A DNA stretch of 24,192 nt from a virus, in the IMG/VR virus record IMGVR_UViG_3300042261_002409, positions 1 through 24,192 of that record; one strand, given 5' to 3'. Both the position numbers and the translations under genes were made by a program. The notes beneath the pieces are model-generated. The model made no database searches, had not been told where the DNA came from, and was given only the letters and a program-made list of their open reading frames with translations. Each line of letters opens with the position of its first letter. The first letter of the stretch is position 1. Of the stretch, positions 1-7,955 are shown piece by piece.

Positions 1-861
1 TCAGGCGCGCGCGCCAACGATTTGGGCGGCCTCCAGCGCCCGCACGCGGCCGGCCAGCTCGCGGAGCGCATTGACACACACGAATTGTAGGTCGTGCGTG
101 TTAATGCCTAACACCTCTGTCTCCACCCCGCCCAGGCGCGCCCACGTGCGCCGGACCAGGCTCGGCATCACGCGCACGAGGGCCTGGGCGTTCCATCCCA
201 CGCCCTCCAGGCCGGCCAGCTCGGGCACCTCATCGCTATACGTGTAGTGGATCGGCGCCGGCAGCGCCAGCAGAGCATCGAGCCCCGCCGTGTACGGCCG
301 CTCTAGGTCCCGCCGCTTCAGCCTCGCGTCTGACGGCACCGTCCACGTATTCGTGGACGGCTTGGCGGCGCTGTCACTACTTAGGTGTAACTGGTACGCC
401 GGCGCCCCGTGGCCTAATGCCACGTTGCCGTTGCGGTCGATCGTCAGCGCCGCGATCGCGACCCCCCCGCTGTTGCGTGTGCATAACCCGATTCCTGAGT
501 TGTTATTGTTCGGGATAAACACCAGATCCGTGGTGTCCCCGGTGGCCCACCCGGTCATCTCTACGCGGAACACGCCGGGGTAGGAGGCCCCCGTCCGCTC
601 GATGCGGATAATCTCGCCGGCGTTGTGGACCACGTGTAATCGTGCAGCCGGCGCGTTGGTGCCGACGCCCACCCGGTCATTGGCATAGTCGAGCGCCAGC
701 ACGCTCGCGTCGAACGTGCATCCGGCGCCCGCGGCGTAATCGAACGCGCCGTTGATGTAATCTTGGATCTCTTTCAACCGCGTGTTGACCGTGCCCGAGG
801 CCAGCGTGCTCCCGCCGGACCAGCCCTCTGTCGCCAGGATCGGGGTCACTGCGAGCGCCAT
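1..861 (-). CDS. Tail fibre/spike with C-terminal S74 intramolecular chaperone
   Basis: This 286-residue protein is probably a receptor-binding fibre at the tail tip. The N-terminal half is Gly/Ala/Asn-rich with short beta-type repeats (DRVGVGTNAPAARLHV around 62-77 and DRNGNVALGHGAPAYQLHL around 142-160), typical of trimeric fibre shafts. From about residue 175 it matches the Peptidase_S74 chaperone: the SDARLK motif holds the expected Ser177 and Lys182, followed by GVGWNAQ and a C-terminal helix ending ALRELAGRVRALEAA. In this family the chaperone domain drives trimerisation and then cuts itself off just before the serine. The ATG at 861 is preceded by a strong AGGAGG eight bases upstream, inside the end of the previous gene. 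The stop is the first codon of the window, so the gene is complete. The protein is short for a fibre, so it may be a tip or adaptor piece. Confidence 0.85.
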   Translation of the reverse strand: MALAVTPILATEGWSGGSTLASGTVNTRLKEIQDYINGAFDYAAGAGCTFDASVLALDYANDRVGVGTNAPAARLHVVHNAGEIIRIERTGASYPGVFRVEMTGWATGDTTDLVFIPNNNNSGIGLCTRNSGGVAIAALTIDRNGNVALGHGAPAYQLHLSSDSAAKPSTNTWTVPSDARLKRRDLERPYTAGLDALLALPAPIHYTYSDEVPELAGLEGVGWNAQALVRVMPSLVRRTWARLGGVETEVLGINTHDLQFVCVNALRELAGRVRALEAAQIVGARA

Positions 862-862
862 G

Positions 863-1294
863 TCACGCCTCCTCCAGATCCTGCACCAACTCAAGGACCA
901 CCGTGTACGTGCCGACGTCGACCCAGACCACCTCCGGCGTTCCGCGAATCCGGCAGCGCAGCGTCCCCGTCGCGACCGCGGTCCCGTCGGCCAGGTGTGT
1001 CCCGTCGGCGACGATCGCAAACCGCCCGCCGACCCACAGCAGTAACGGTTGGGCTTCCCCGCTATACTCGCGCAGCGCATTTTTCAGTTGCGACGCCGCC
1101 AGCGGCGTCAGCGCCCCGCACGTCAGCCGCTGGCAGAGCAGGCTCGGTCCCCGCTCGCTGGCCCGGGCGACCTTGCCCAGGCTCCGCCCGACGGCAATGT
1201 TTGACTCATACCACTGGGGCCACGGATACTCCGGGCCCCAGTCCAGGGCCACGATGGTCGCCCCGGCCACGGTCTGTAGCGCGAAGTCCGTCAC
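863..1294 (-). CDS. Small tail-region protein, unknown family
   Basis: This 143-residue protein matches no family I recognise. It begins with GTG at 1294, and the GTGA overlap with the stop of the preceding gene suggests translational coupling. The middle has a Trp/Tyr-rich stretch (PEYPWPQWYESN) and the C-terminal half looks like alternating beta strands (LLLWVGGRFAIVADG, then VWVDVGTYTVVLELV). It lies between the tail hub and the S74 fibre, where siphovirus-like phages encode tip-complex or fibre-attachment proteins. A structural role in the tail tip is inferred from position only. Confidence 0.7.
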   Translation of the reverse strand: MTDFALQTVAGATIVALDWGPEYPWPQWYESNIAVGRSLGKVARASERGPSLLCQRLTCGALTPLAASQLKNALREYSGEAQPLLLWVGGRFAIVADGTHLADGTAVATGTLRCRIRGTPEVVWVDVGTYTVVLELVQDLEEA

Positions 1295-1566
1295 GCCGCC
1301 CCCCTCGAGGCCGTCGGCCGCGCCGGACCGTCCCAGGCGACCGTCGCCGTGGCCGCATCCAGCCGTAGCGGCGCGTCCAATGGCACCCCTTCGTATTGCG
1401 CGACGGCGGCCAGCTCTTGGTCGATCGCCGCGAGCTGTTGACGCATCTGCGCGACCGCCCCCTCCAGCGCCGCCCGCACGGCCTGCCGCTGAAAGTAGAG
1501 TCGGCTGAACTTCAGGAATTGGTCATGGGTGCGAAAGCGGACGCTCCTCGACGTGGCCATAGTCAT
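1291..1566 (-). CDS. Small coiled-coil protein of the tail region, unknown
   Basis: This 91-residue protein has a predicted helical, coiled-coil-like middle (LYFQRQAVRAALEGAVAQM and on to QQLAAIDQELAAVAQYEG). The first ATG (1566) makes an ATGA overlap with the previous stop. A second in-frame ATG at 1560 has better spacing from the GAAGGG that would serve as ribosome-binding site, so the true protein may be two residues shorter. It ends in a GTGA overlap with the next gene. Its position among small genes after the hub suggests a tail assembly or fibre-chaperone role, which is inference. Confidence 0.65.
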   Translation of the reverse strand: MTMATSRSVRFRTHDQFLKFSRLYFQRQAVRAALEGAVAQMRQQLAAIDQELAAVAQYEGVPLDAPLRLDAATATVAWDGPARPTASRGAA

Positions 1567-1817
1567 CCCTTCCCTAGCCGGCGCGCCAGGTCCTCGACCA
1601 ACAGCGCGCGATCGATCGCGGCCAGCACGGTGGCGACCGCGGGCCGCGCGTCAGCCAGGCCGCGGTGCTTAAACTGCACGTGGCCGCCCGCGAGGAAGAT
1701 CCGCACCACTTCGCGCGGCATCAGATCCATCCCCTCGGGCGTGGGCGCCGCCCCCGCCTGTCCGGTGGGCGTGGGCGCCGGCGGGGCGGCGTGGGCACGC
1801 TGTCCCCGGGCAGCCAT
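1563..1817 (-). CDS. Small tail-region protein, unknown
   Basis: This 84-residue protein has a low-complexity Ala/Pro/Gly N-terminus of about 30 residues and then a more ordered part (PREVVRIFLAGGHVQFKHRG, then ATVLAAIDRALLVEDLARR). The ATG at 1817 shares one base with the TGA of the preceding gene, and its own stop overlaps the next start, so it sits in a tightly coupled string. I recognise no domain. Part of the N-terminus may be non-conserved padding, because a GTGGGCG-type sequence recurs in the DNA around 1741-1790. Confidence 0.6.
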   Translation of the reverse strand: MAARGQRAHAAPPAPTPTGQAGAAPTPEGMDLMPREVVRIFLAGGHVQFKHRGLADARPAVATVLAAIDRALLVEDLARRLGKG

Positions 1818-2116
1818 CACACGCCGCCCGCCGCGTCCGCGGGCGCCGGATCCACGGGCAGCGCCGCCGCCGCGTCGGTCGCGCCCACCAGCTCCAGCGC
1901 GGGATGGCCCGCGCCGGGCAGGGGCGGCGTGGCCAGCCACTGCGTGTGCAGCGCGGCGATGGCGGCCCGCACGGCCTCTCGGGTGATCGCGGCCGGCCAG
2001 CTATACACCCGGGTCTCGGTGCGGCCGTCGGCCGCGACGTGCTCCACGGTGCCCCGCAACGCCGCCCGCGTCGCCCCCACCATCTCCATCCCCAGGATCG
2101 TGTAGCCCGCGTCCAT
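1817..2116 (-). CDS. Small tail-region protein, unknown
   Basis: This 99-residue protein starts at the ATG at 2116, which has a purine-rich GGGAGGGG upstream; a GTG seven codons earlier is possible but less likely. The N-terminal 65 residues look like a small alpha/beta domain (DAGYTILGMEMVGATRAALR, a YSWPAAI strand, then a helix REAVRAAIAALHTQW). The C-terminus is Ala/Pro-rich. It begins 27 bases after the hub gene stop and overlaps the next start by one base. No family is recognised; a tail-tip or tail-completion role is suggested by position. Confidence 0.65.
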   Translation of the reverse strand: MDAGYTILGMEMVGATRAALRGTVEHVAADGRTETRVYSWPAAITREAVRAAIAALHTQWLATPPLPGAGHPALELVGATDAAAALPVDPAPADAAGGV

Positions 2117-2143
2117 CCCACCCCTCCCGCGGCCCACGGCCGC

Positions 2144-4843
2144 TCAGCCCGCCACACACACGATCTCACACCGGTCCGGCTGCCCGCCGGCCGGGCAGAG
2201 GGTGCGGTGGATCGACTCGATCACGCAGGGCTCGGCGGCCCAGCCGCCCGGCAGCCGCGCCGCCGTGATCCCCAGCGTGTCGCACGGCTCCAGGTGCAGC
2301 GTGGGCAGGCCAAAGCACGCCACGTGCGCCCGATCGCGCACGTCCTGGTGGTGCGCCAGCAGCTTGGCCGCCACCGCGGCCGCCGCCGTGGCATCCTGGA
2401 GGAAATCGTTCTCCAGGATACACGTGTTGACCGTCCGATACCGGGTCTGCGACGCCGCGTCCGCGGCCTGCACGACGGCCCAGTAGGCGCCCGTCACCGG
2501 CCGCTTGGCGTAGAGCACCCACAGGTCGTTGACCAGGTCCGTCAGCCGCGTCCGGCCCACGCGGATTGGACCGCCTCCGGACTCTGGCCCCAGGACGTCG
2601 GCCGCCCCCGGCCCCTCGTTGATCGTCATCGCCGGCGCCGCGGCCAGCGGCAGGACGTACAGCTTCCACGTCCCGGCCTGGTCGAGGAAAATCCGGCTCG
2701 CCGTGCTGGTGGCCAGCCGATAGAGCAGCTCGCTCGAATCCATCGCGCCCGTCAGGGCCCAGTCGGCCCGGATCCCGGCCGCCGCGCAGGCCGCGCGCGC
2801 GGCGGCCCACGTGGGCGCGTCCAGCGCGGTCGGCGCCAGCCCCAGATAGGCGGCGTGGCACAGCAGCAGCCGCGCCTGGTCCGCCGGGTTTGTCACGATG
2901 GCGCTCGGCGACCCGGTGTAGGTCCCGCTCGCGTCATCCTGCCATCCCCGACCGTCCGCCGTGATCACGCGGCCGATGGCCACTTCGCCGCCGCTCACCA
3001 CCACGTCGGTCGTCCGGCTGGTGCTGACGGCGGTGGACCCGCCCAGGTTCGCCATGCTGGTCGTCGTGGCCCCCACCAGGCTGCCCATGCTCGCGGCCGT
3101 GGCGCCGGTCAGGCTGACCATGCTGGTCGCCGTCGCGCCGGTCAGCGCGGCCATGGCCGCGGCCGTGCTGCCCGACAGGCTCGCCATACTGGTCGTCGTG
3201 GCCCCGCTGGCCGAGGCGGAGATGCCCGCCGCGGCGTCGGCGGTGCTCGCCACGACGGCCGTCACATCCCGCTCGATCATGGCGACCATCGCCGAGGTCA
3301 CCTGCGCGCCGAGTGCGATGGTGTAGGATGTCCCGGGGCTGGTGTCCGTGCCGAAGGCGTCCGTTGTGCCGCTGGCGATATCGTTGGCCGAGATCGAGCA
3401 GATCACGGTGGTGTCCCGTTTGATCTTCACGGTCTGATCGCCGGCCCCCGAGGTATTGATGCTGGTCACCCGCATGTGGAATGAGGCCGTCGTCCCGCTC
3501 TTCGGCGACGCGGCGAACGTCAGCGTCGTCGTCGCGCTCGAGAGGGTCGTCGGCACCGTCGGGCTGCTCGGGTACTCGTGCACCCCCTTGTCCGCATCGT
3601 GGTCGTGACTCCCGGTGCCCATGCTGTGGCCGTGCTCGGCCGTCGTGCTGATGCTCCCGGGGCTCTGCTCACTGCTCACGCCGATGCTCCCGGGGCTCTG
3701 CTCGCCGGTCGTCGTAATCGACCCCGGGCCCTGCTCGCCGGTCGTTGAGATCACGCCGGGGCTCTGCTCGGTCCCGGTGGTGATCGCGCCCGGCGTCTGC
3801 TCGCCCGTCACCGTCGACGTGTGGACCGGCTGTTGCGTGACCGTGGCCACGGCCTGGCGCGTCGGTCGCGCCGTGAAGTGAATCAGGGTCGGCCCCGACA
3901 GGTCCACGCTGTACGCGCCGGCGTCCTGCCGCACGCCGTCCACGAAGACGGCGTCGATGGCCTGGCAGGCGTGCCGCGCCCACTCCCAGGTGTACTGCGC
4001 CCGGACCTCCCAGCAATAGGCCCCCTGTGGGTGCGCGGCCGCCGTGGTGCCGCCCGTGCCCCGCGTGCACCCCGTCAGGGCTAGCGTCGTCTTGCCGGTA
4101 TAGGTGACGCGCTCGGCCTCGACCTGCACCGTCCCACTGGCGGGAAACAGCGCCGCCAGACCCAGGTCCGACAGCGGCAGCGTGGCCTGGCCCGCCGTCA
4201 CGGCCGCGGCCAGCGCGTCCGCGGCGCCGGCGTCCACGGCCAGCGCCTGCAGGCCGAACACGGCGCCGAACACCTCGTTCCGCACGGCGCCGATGGCGTC
4301 CGGATCTGCGTGCGGGTACAGGGTCGCCGTGACCCGGCTGCCCAGCACCCGGTGCATCCGGGTCGCCCGCAGCGCCACCAGGTCCGGCCGTGCCGGCTGG
4401 CCCTCGTCGAGCAGCTCGAGTGTGAACGTCTGATCATCGTAGGCCCCCTCCTCGGGGAGGAGCCCCACGCCGCAGAACACGGGCAGCGCGTCGTCCCAGC
4501 GCATATTGACCGCGCCCTGGCGGATCTCGATGGCCACGTTGTCGAACGTCTCCGTCGCCAGCAGATCCGAAAAGCGCGCGCCCGTGGCGTCCGGCGTGTT
4601 CGCGATCATCAGCGTCCCGCTGTTCCGGCTGACGGCCCCCCAGCGGTCCATGCCCTGCGACAGCGTCAGCCCCTGCAGCAGCAGCTCGCGGTACGCCTGC
4701 CCGCCGTAGACGCCCTGCCGGGTCGCCAGATACTGCGTCCCGGCCGCCCCGGTCAGCGCGATCTGCGCCAGCAGCACCGGACGGTTGGGCGTCGTCAGCC
4801 CGCCGTCGGCCATGGCCGCGAAGGCCGCGCTCCGCGTCTGCAC
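2144..4843 (-). CDS. Tail hub / host-specificity J-like protein with two internal repeat arrays
   Basis: This 899-residue protein begins with GTG at 4843, which shares one base with the tape-measure stop and has GGACGGGG six bases upstream; an ATG at 4813 is the alternative. Three parts are visible. Residues 1 to about 340 resemble a distal-tail or baseplate-hub N-terminal region. The middle carries five 11-residue units of the form TGEQSPGSITT (346-400), a His-rich stretch (404-415), a beta-rich region, and five more 11-residue units of the form TGATATSMVSL (546-600). From about 615 it resembles the J/hub family, with NPADQARLLL, a D-TWAAARAACAAAGI helix and a SELLYRLATSTASRIFLDQ segment. 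Such proteins sit at the tip of the tail tube and contact the host. The repeats look like an insertion into an otherwise ordinary hub. Confidence 0.75.
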   Translation of the reverse strand: MQTRSAAFAAMADGGLTTPNRPVLLAQIALTGAAGTQYLATRQGVYGGQAYRELLLQGLTLSQGMDRWGAVSRNSGTLMIANTPDATGARFSDLLATETFDNVAIEIRQGAVNMRWDDALPVFCGVGLLPEEGAYDDQTFTLELLDEGQPARPDLVALRATRMHRVLGSRVTATLYPHADPDAIGAVRNEVFGAVFGLQALAVDAGAADALAAAVTAGQATLPLSDLGLAALFPASGTVQVEAERVTYTGKTTLALTGCTRGTGGTTAAAHPQGAYCWEVRAQYTWEWARHACQAIDAVFVDGVRQDAGAYSVDLSGPTLIHFTARPTRQAVATVTQQPVHTSTVTGEQTPGAITTGTEQSPGVISTTGEQGPGSITTTGEQSPGSIGVSSEQSPGSISTTAEHGHSMGTGSHDHDADKGVHEYPSSPTVPTTLSSATTTLTFAASPKSGTTASFHMRVTSINTSGAGDQTVKIKRDTTVICSISANDIASGTTDAFGTDTSPGTSYTIALGAQVTSAMVAMIERDVTAVVASTADAAAGISASASGATTTSMASLSGSTAAAMAALTGATATSMVSLTGATAASMGSLVGATTTSMANLGGSTAVSTSRTTDVVVSGGEVAIGRVITADGRGWQDDASGTYTGSPSAIVTNPADQARLLLCHAAYLGLAPTALDAPTWAAARAACAAAGIRADWALTGAMDSSELLYRLATSTASRIFLDQAGTWKLYVLPLAAAPAMTINEGPGAADVLGPESGGGPIRVGRTRLTDLVNDLWVLYAKRPVTGAYWAVVQAADAASQTRYRTVNTCILENDFLQDATAAAAVAAKLLAHHQDVRDRAHVACFGLPTLHLEPCDTLGITAARLPGGWAAEPCVIESIHRTLCPAGGQPDRCEIVCVAG
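3044..3208 (-). repeat. Tandem array 2 in tail hub gene: five 33-bp units
   Basis: Five consecutive 33-base units encode variants of an 11-residue unit, (S/T/V)G(A/S)T-x-x-(S/A)M-x-x-L. A degenerate sixth unit (GGSTAVSTSRT) occupies 3011-3043. The array is in frame. Confidence 0.85.
3644..3808 (-). repeat. Tandem array 1 in tail hub gene: five 33-bp units
   Basis: Five consecutive 33-base units encode variants of TGEQSPGSITT. The Glu-Gln and Pro-Gly cores are invariant across copies, and a sixth unit breaks down at TAEH. The array is in frame and begins exactly 600 bases upstream, in gene direction, of array 2. Confidence 0.9.
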
Positions 4844-7602
4844 TATAGCGCCCCGTCCCGCTGGGCGCGGCGCAGATCCGGCACCAGCGCGCGCACCAGC
4901 TCCGCGCTCCCCACCTGCAGCACGATCACCGCCGGCTGCGCGGCGCCGGGTCCGGCAAACAACTGCCGCCCGCGCATCACCGCCTCCAGGATCCGCGCCT
5001 GCTGCTCGGGGTTCGCGATCAGCTCCCCGGCGTGCGCCCGGACCATCTGCGGCGCCCCGATCGGTCCCGGGATATAGCCGCCGTCGGCGTAGCCCTCGCC
5101 GCCACCCGCGCCCCCGTCCCCGCCGCCCGGCACGATGGTCGTCACACCGGTCACGCCGGGCACGTAGCCGGGCGCGCTCGTGTCCACCGTGGTATCCCAC
5201 GAGCCCAGGTCGTTGCTGCCCGTGTCCCACACCTCCTTCTGCGGATTCGCCGGGGTCGCGGGCGCGCTCGGGGCAGACGGCGCCTGCGCCCGGCTCAGCG
5301 CGTCCGCCAGCCGCTGGGCCTCGGTCGCCGCCGTGGCCAGTTGCCCGCCCATCGTCCGCGTGGCCGCGACGGCCTGCGTCAGCCCCTCCACCATGCCCTT
5401 CGCGCTGGCGGCCGACGCCTGGGCCGCGTCGCGCTGCTCCTGCTGGGCCTGGAGGATCTTCTTCCCGACGTCCTCCACCTGCCGCGTCAGCGACCGCACG
5501 TCCAGCCGCTCCGCCGCGGCCGCGGCCTGGCCGATCTGCCCGGTCGAGCCAGAGAATCCCAGCGCCCACCACTCCTTGCTGCCGATCCCGCCGGGCTGCG
5601 TCTCCCAGGCGGCCTTGAACGCCTGCGACCACTGCCCCGATTGCGTGGAGCGCCACGCCGAGGGGCTGATGTCGAACGCGTCCGCCGTGGCCTTGCCGGC
5701 GTCCGTCGCCGCCTGGCCCGCCTTCGCCGCCTCCAACGCCAGCGCCCCGAACGCCTGCTGGGCCGCCTTCAGGGCGGCCACCTGCTCCTCGCCCGACAGG
5801 CTCACGGCCTCGCGCAGGTGCTCGTGCGCCCGCCGCTCGCGATCCGCCAGCGCCGCCGCCGGGCTCATGCCGGCCTGCCGGATCTGGGCGACCAGATCCG
5901 CGGTGCCGCTCGTCGTCTCGCGCATCTGCCGGTCGAGCTGCCGCACCTGGTCGCCGTACCGCTGGTAATCGCTGGTCGCCTTGCTCAGGGCGCTCGTCAG
6001 CGCCGCGCCGTAGGCCTGCAGGTTCGCCGCCTTTAGGCTGTGCGTCTCCTGGTCCAGCGCCCGCACCTGCGTCGCGTACTCCCGCTCGGACAGGTACCCC
6101 TGCGCCAGCATCCCCTGCAGGGCGGCGGTCTGCTGCGTGGTGAACCGCTCCTGGTCCGCCAGCTTGGCGGCGTTGACCGTCTGCGTGGCCGCCAGGCTCG
6201 CCTGGAGGCTCTGATACTCGATCGCTTGCGTCCGGGTCGCCCGCTCGGCTTCCGACCCCGTCAGCTCCGCGATCGCCGTGGCGCTCGCCGCCTCGCGCAG
6301 CGCGGCCTCCATCTGCGCCACCTGCTCCAGCCCCGCCCGCCGCCGCTCCAGCGTCTCCTTGGCGATCGCCGTCTGCGTCTCCAGCTCTTCCCGCGCCCGC
6401 TTCTGCTGCGCGTCGCGGATCGTCCGGGCCAGGGCTTCCTGCGTCGTCCGCTCCTCGTCCAGGATCAGCGCCTTCCGCTCCGCCGCGCGCTGTTGAATCA
6501 GCGGCCCCTCGATGCCCTCGGTCTTGTTGGCCGCGGCCTTGCGGCGCTCCTCCGTCTCCTGGAGCTCGGACTGCAGCAGCTTCTCGTTGACGCTGCGCAT
6601 CAGCGCCGTGTGCATCTGGTAGCCGACACCCTGGATTTCGTCCGGCCCGGCCAGCCCTCGCGAGATCCGATCGCTCAGCGTGGCCTGCAGGCGGCCGGAA
6701 GCCGCCTGGGCCAGCTGCCCGCGGGTCTGGGACGCCGAGACCTCCCCCTGGTGTTCCACCGAGCGTGTCAGCGCGCGCTCGAGCTCCCACTTGGCCGCGG
6801 CATCCTGCGCGGCCGCGGTCGGCAGGCGGACGGCCCGCCGGCCGACGTCCCCCCAGAACTCCATGGTCCGCCCAAGCCAGGAGTTCTCGACGCGCCGGGC
6901 GCGCGCCTCCTCGTTGCGCGCGATCTCCCCGAGGCCCTGGGTGATGCTGCCCGCATCCAGGGACACCGACAATTGCCGGATGGCCGCGAACCGCTGCGCG
7001 CTCTTCTCCAGCTCCTCCAGGCGCATCAGCGAGGAGGCCGCGAAGGCCCCGATGGCGATGAGCCCGCCGACCAACCCCTTGGTGGCCAGGCTCGCCCCGG
7101 CCAGGCCGCCCTGCAGTCGCATCGTCCCGAGCGCGAGTTGGGTGACCAGCGGGTTGCTCTGGCCCATCGCCATGGACATCGGCCCCAGCACCCCGCTCAC
7201 CATCTCGGTGGACACCATCCGGGCCGTCGCGCTCGCGTCCTGCCGCACCTGGGCGGCCGCCTGCTTGTACGGGTTGACCGTCAGGTGCGCCGTCCGCGCG
7301 ATGCTGCCCAGGGCCTCCTGCAGCGTCTGCTTGTGCGCGACCACCGCGGCCGTGGCCTTCGCGATCGGGGCCGGGTCCATGATCGTGGACTCGGAGAAGT
7401 ACCCGCCCGCGCCGCTGGATGCGCCATACGGGCCGGACGTCATGGACCGCTGGACGCTGGCCATGGTCGCGGCCACCGCCTGGGCCGACGTCTTGGCCTG
7501 CCCCTCCAGCCGCTGCAGCGCGGTCGTGGACCGGTCCACCAGCGTCTGGACCAGCCCCTCGCCCTTCGTCGTGATCTCGTACTGCAGCATCACCGTCGGC
7601 AT
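4843..7602 (-). CDS. Tail tape measure protein
   Basis: This 919-residue protein is the longest of the tail module and directly follows the frameshifting chaperone, the standard place for a tape measure. It sets tail length and occupies the tube lumen. It is almost entirely Ala/Gln/Glu/Arg-rich helix with long coiled-coil stretches (about 195-660), a hydrophobic segment around 167-193 (LAGASLATKGLVGG into LIAIGAFAASSLM) of the kind thought to insert in the host membrane, and a Pro/Ala/Gly-rich tail near the C-terminus. The ATG at 7602 lies 47 bases beyond the chaperone stop at 7650. No lysozyme or peptidase domain was noticed. The stop overlaps the GTG of the hub gene (TAGTG). Confidence 0.88.
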   Translation of the reverse strand: MPTVMLQYEITTKGEGLVQTLVDRSTTALQRLEGQAKTSAQAVAATMASVQRSMTSGPYGASSGAGGYFSESTIMDPAPIAKATAAVVAHKQTLQEALGSIARTAHLTVNPYKQAAAQVRQDASATARMVSTEMVSGVLGPMSMAMGQSNPLVTQLALGTMRLQGGLAGASLATKGLVGGLIAIGAFAASSLMRLEELEKSAQRFAAIRQLSVSLDAGSITQGLGEIARNEEARARRVENSWLGRTMEFWGDVGRRAVRLPTAAAQDAAAKWELERALTRSVEHQGEVSASQTRGQLAQAASGRLQATLSDRISRGLAGPDEIQGVGYQMHTALMRSVNEKLLQSELQETEERRKAAANKTEGIEGPLIQQRAAERKALILDEERTTQEALARTIRDAQQKRAREELETQTAIAKETLERRRAGLEQVAQMEAALREAASATAIAELTGSEAERATRTQAIEYQSLQASLAATQTVNAAKLADQERFTTQQTAALQGMLAQGYLSEREYATQVRALDQETHSLKAANLQAYGAALTSALSKATSDYQRYGDQVRQLDRQMRETTSGTADLVAQIRQAGMSPAAALADRERRAHEHLREAVSLSGEEQVAALKAAQQAFGALALEAAKAGQAATDAGKATADAFDISPSAWRSTQSGQWSQAFKAAWETQPGGIGSKEWWALGFSGSTGQIGQAAAAAERLDVRSLTRQVEDVGKKILQAQQEQRDAAQASAASAKGMVEGLTQAVAATRTMGGQLATAATEAQRLADALSRAQAPSAPSAPATPANPQKEVWDTGSNDLGSWDTTVDTSAPGYVPGVTGVTTIVPGGGDGGAGGGEGYADGGYIPGPIGAPQMVRAHAGELIANPEQQARILEAVMRGRQLFAGPGAAQPAVIVLQVGSAELVRALVPDLRRAQRDGAL

Positions 7603-7649
7603 CGCGCCCCCCGCCCTCCGTGCCCTGGAATCCCTTGTGCCTCGTGTGG

Positions 7650-7955
7650 CTACCGGTCCCGCCGCCGCGCCAGGTCTGGGTGCAGCCGATCCATCCGCGC
7701 CCGCGCCCGGGCCTGCGGATCCCCGCCTCGGTCCGCCGGGTGCAGCTCCTGCATCACCTCATGGATCACGACCAGCCGCGCGATCGTGGCCAGCGTCGCC
7801 GCGTCGCCGGTCACGATCGCCAGGGCCAGCCCCGGCCGCGCGTCCACCAGGTCGCTCGCCAGCAGCCGGTAGGCGCGCAGGGCCGCCCGCTCCTCCGCCG
7901 TCAGGCGGCGGGTGTCTGGCGCTCCTCCGGAGCCGGCGGCGCGGAGGACGCGGGA
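7650..7955 (-). CDS. T extension of tail assembly chaperone (reached by -1 frameshift)
   Basis: This 101-residue segment has no convincing start of its own. It joins the upstream chaperone by a -1 shift at 7955-7961, giving a fusion of about 226 residues that continues SRVLRAAG after the shared Asn-Phe. The extension is helical (TAEERAALRAYRLLASDLVD, then a TIARLVVIHEVMQELHPAD helix) and basic at the C-terminus (ARARMDRLHPDLARRRDR). In lambda G/GT and its analogues the T part binds tail tube subunits while the G part coats the tape measure. The reading frame also runs upstream to 8108, but that portion is only a shadow of the chaperone gene. Confidence 0.85.
   Translation of the reverse strand, partial: SRVLRAAGSGGAPDTRRLTAEERAALRAYRLLASDLVDARPGLALAIVTGDAATLATIARLVVIHEVMQELHPADRGGDPQARARARMDRLHPDLARRRDR

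Noticed and set aside
4858-6790. A 640-codon upstream extension of the hub reading frame.
   Set aside because: It overlaps the tape measure gene fully, is Gly/Arg/Ala-rich low-complexity as expected from a shadow frame in GC-rich DNA, and the hub has its own GTG with a ribosome-binding site.
6040-7872. A 610-codon plus-strand open frame opposite the tape measure.
   Set aside because: It is antisense to the tape measure, compositionally biased (Arg/Leu/Gln) and has no motif.
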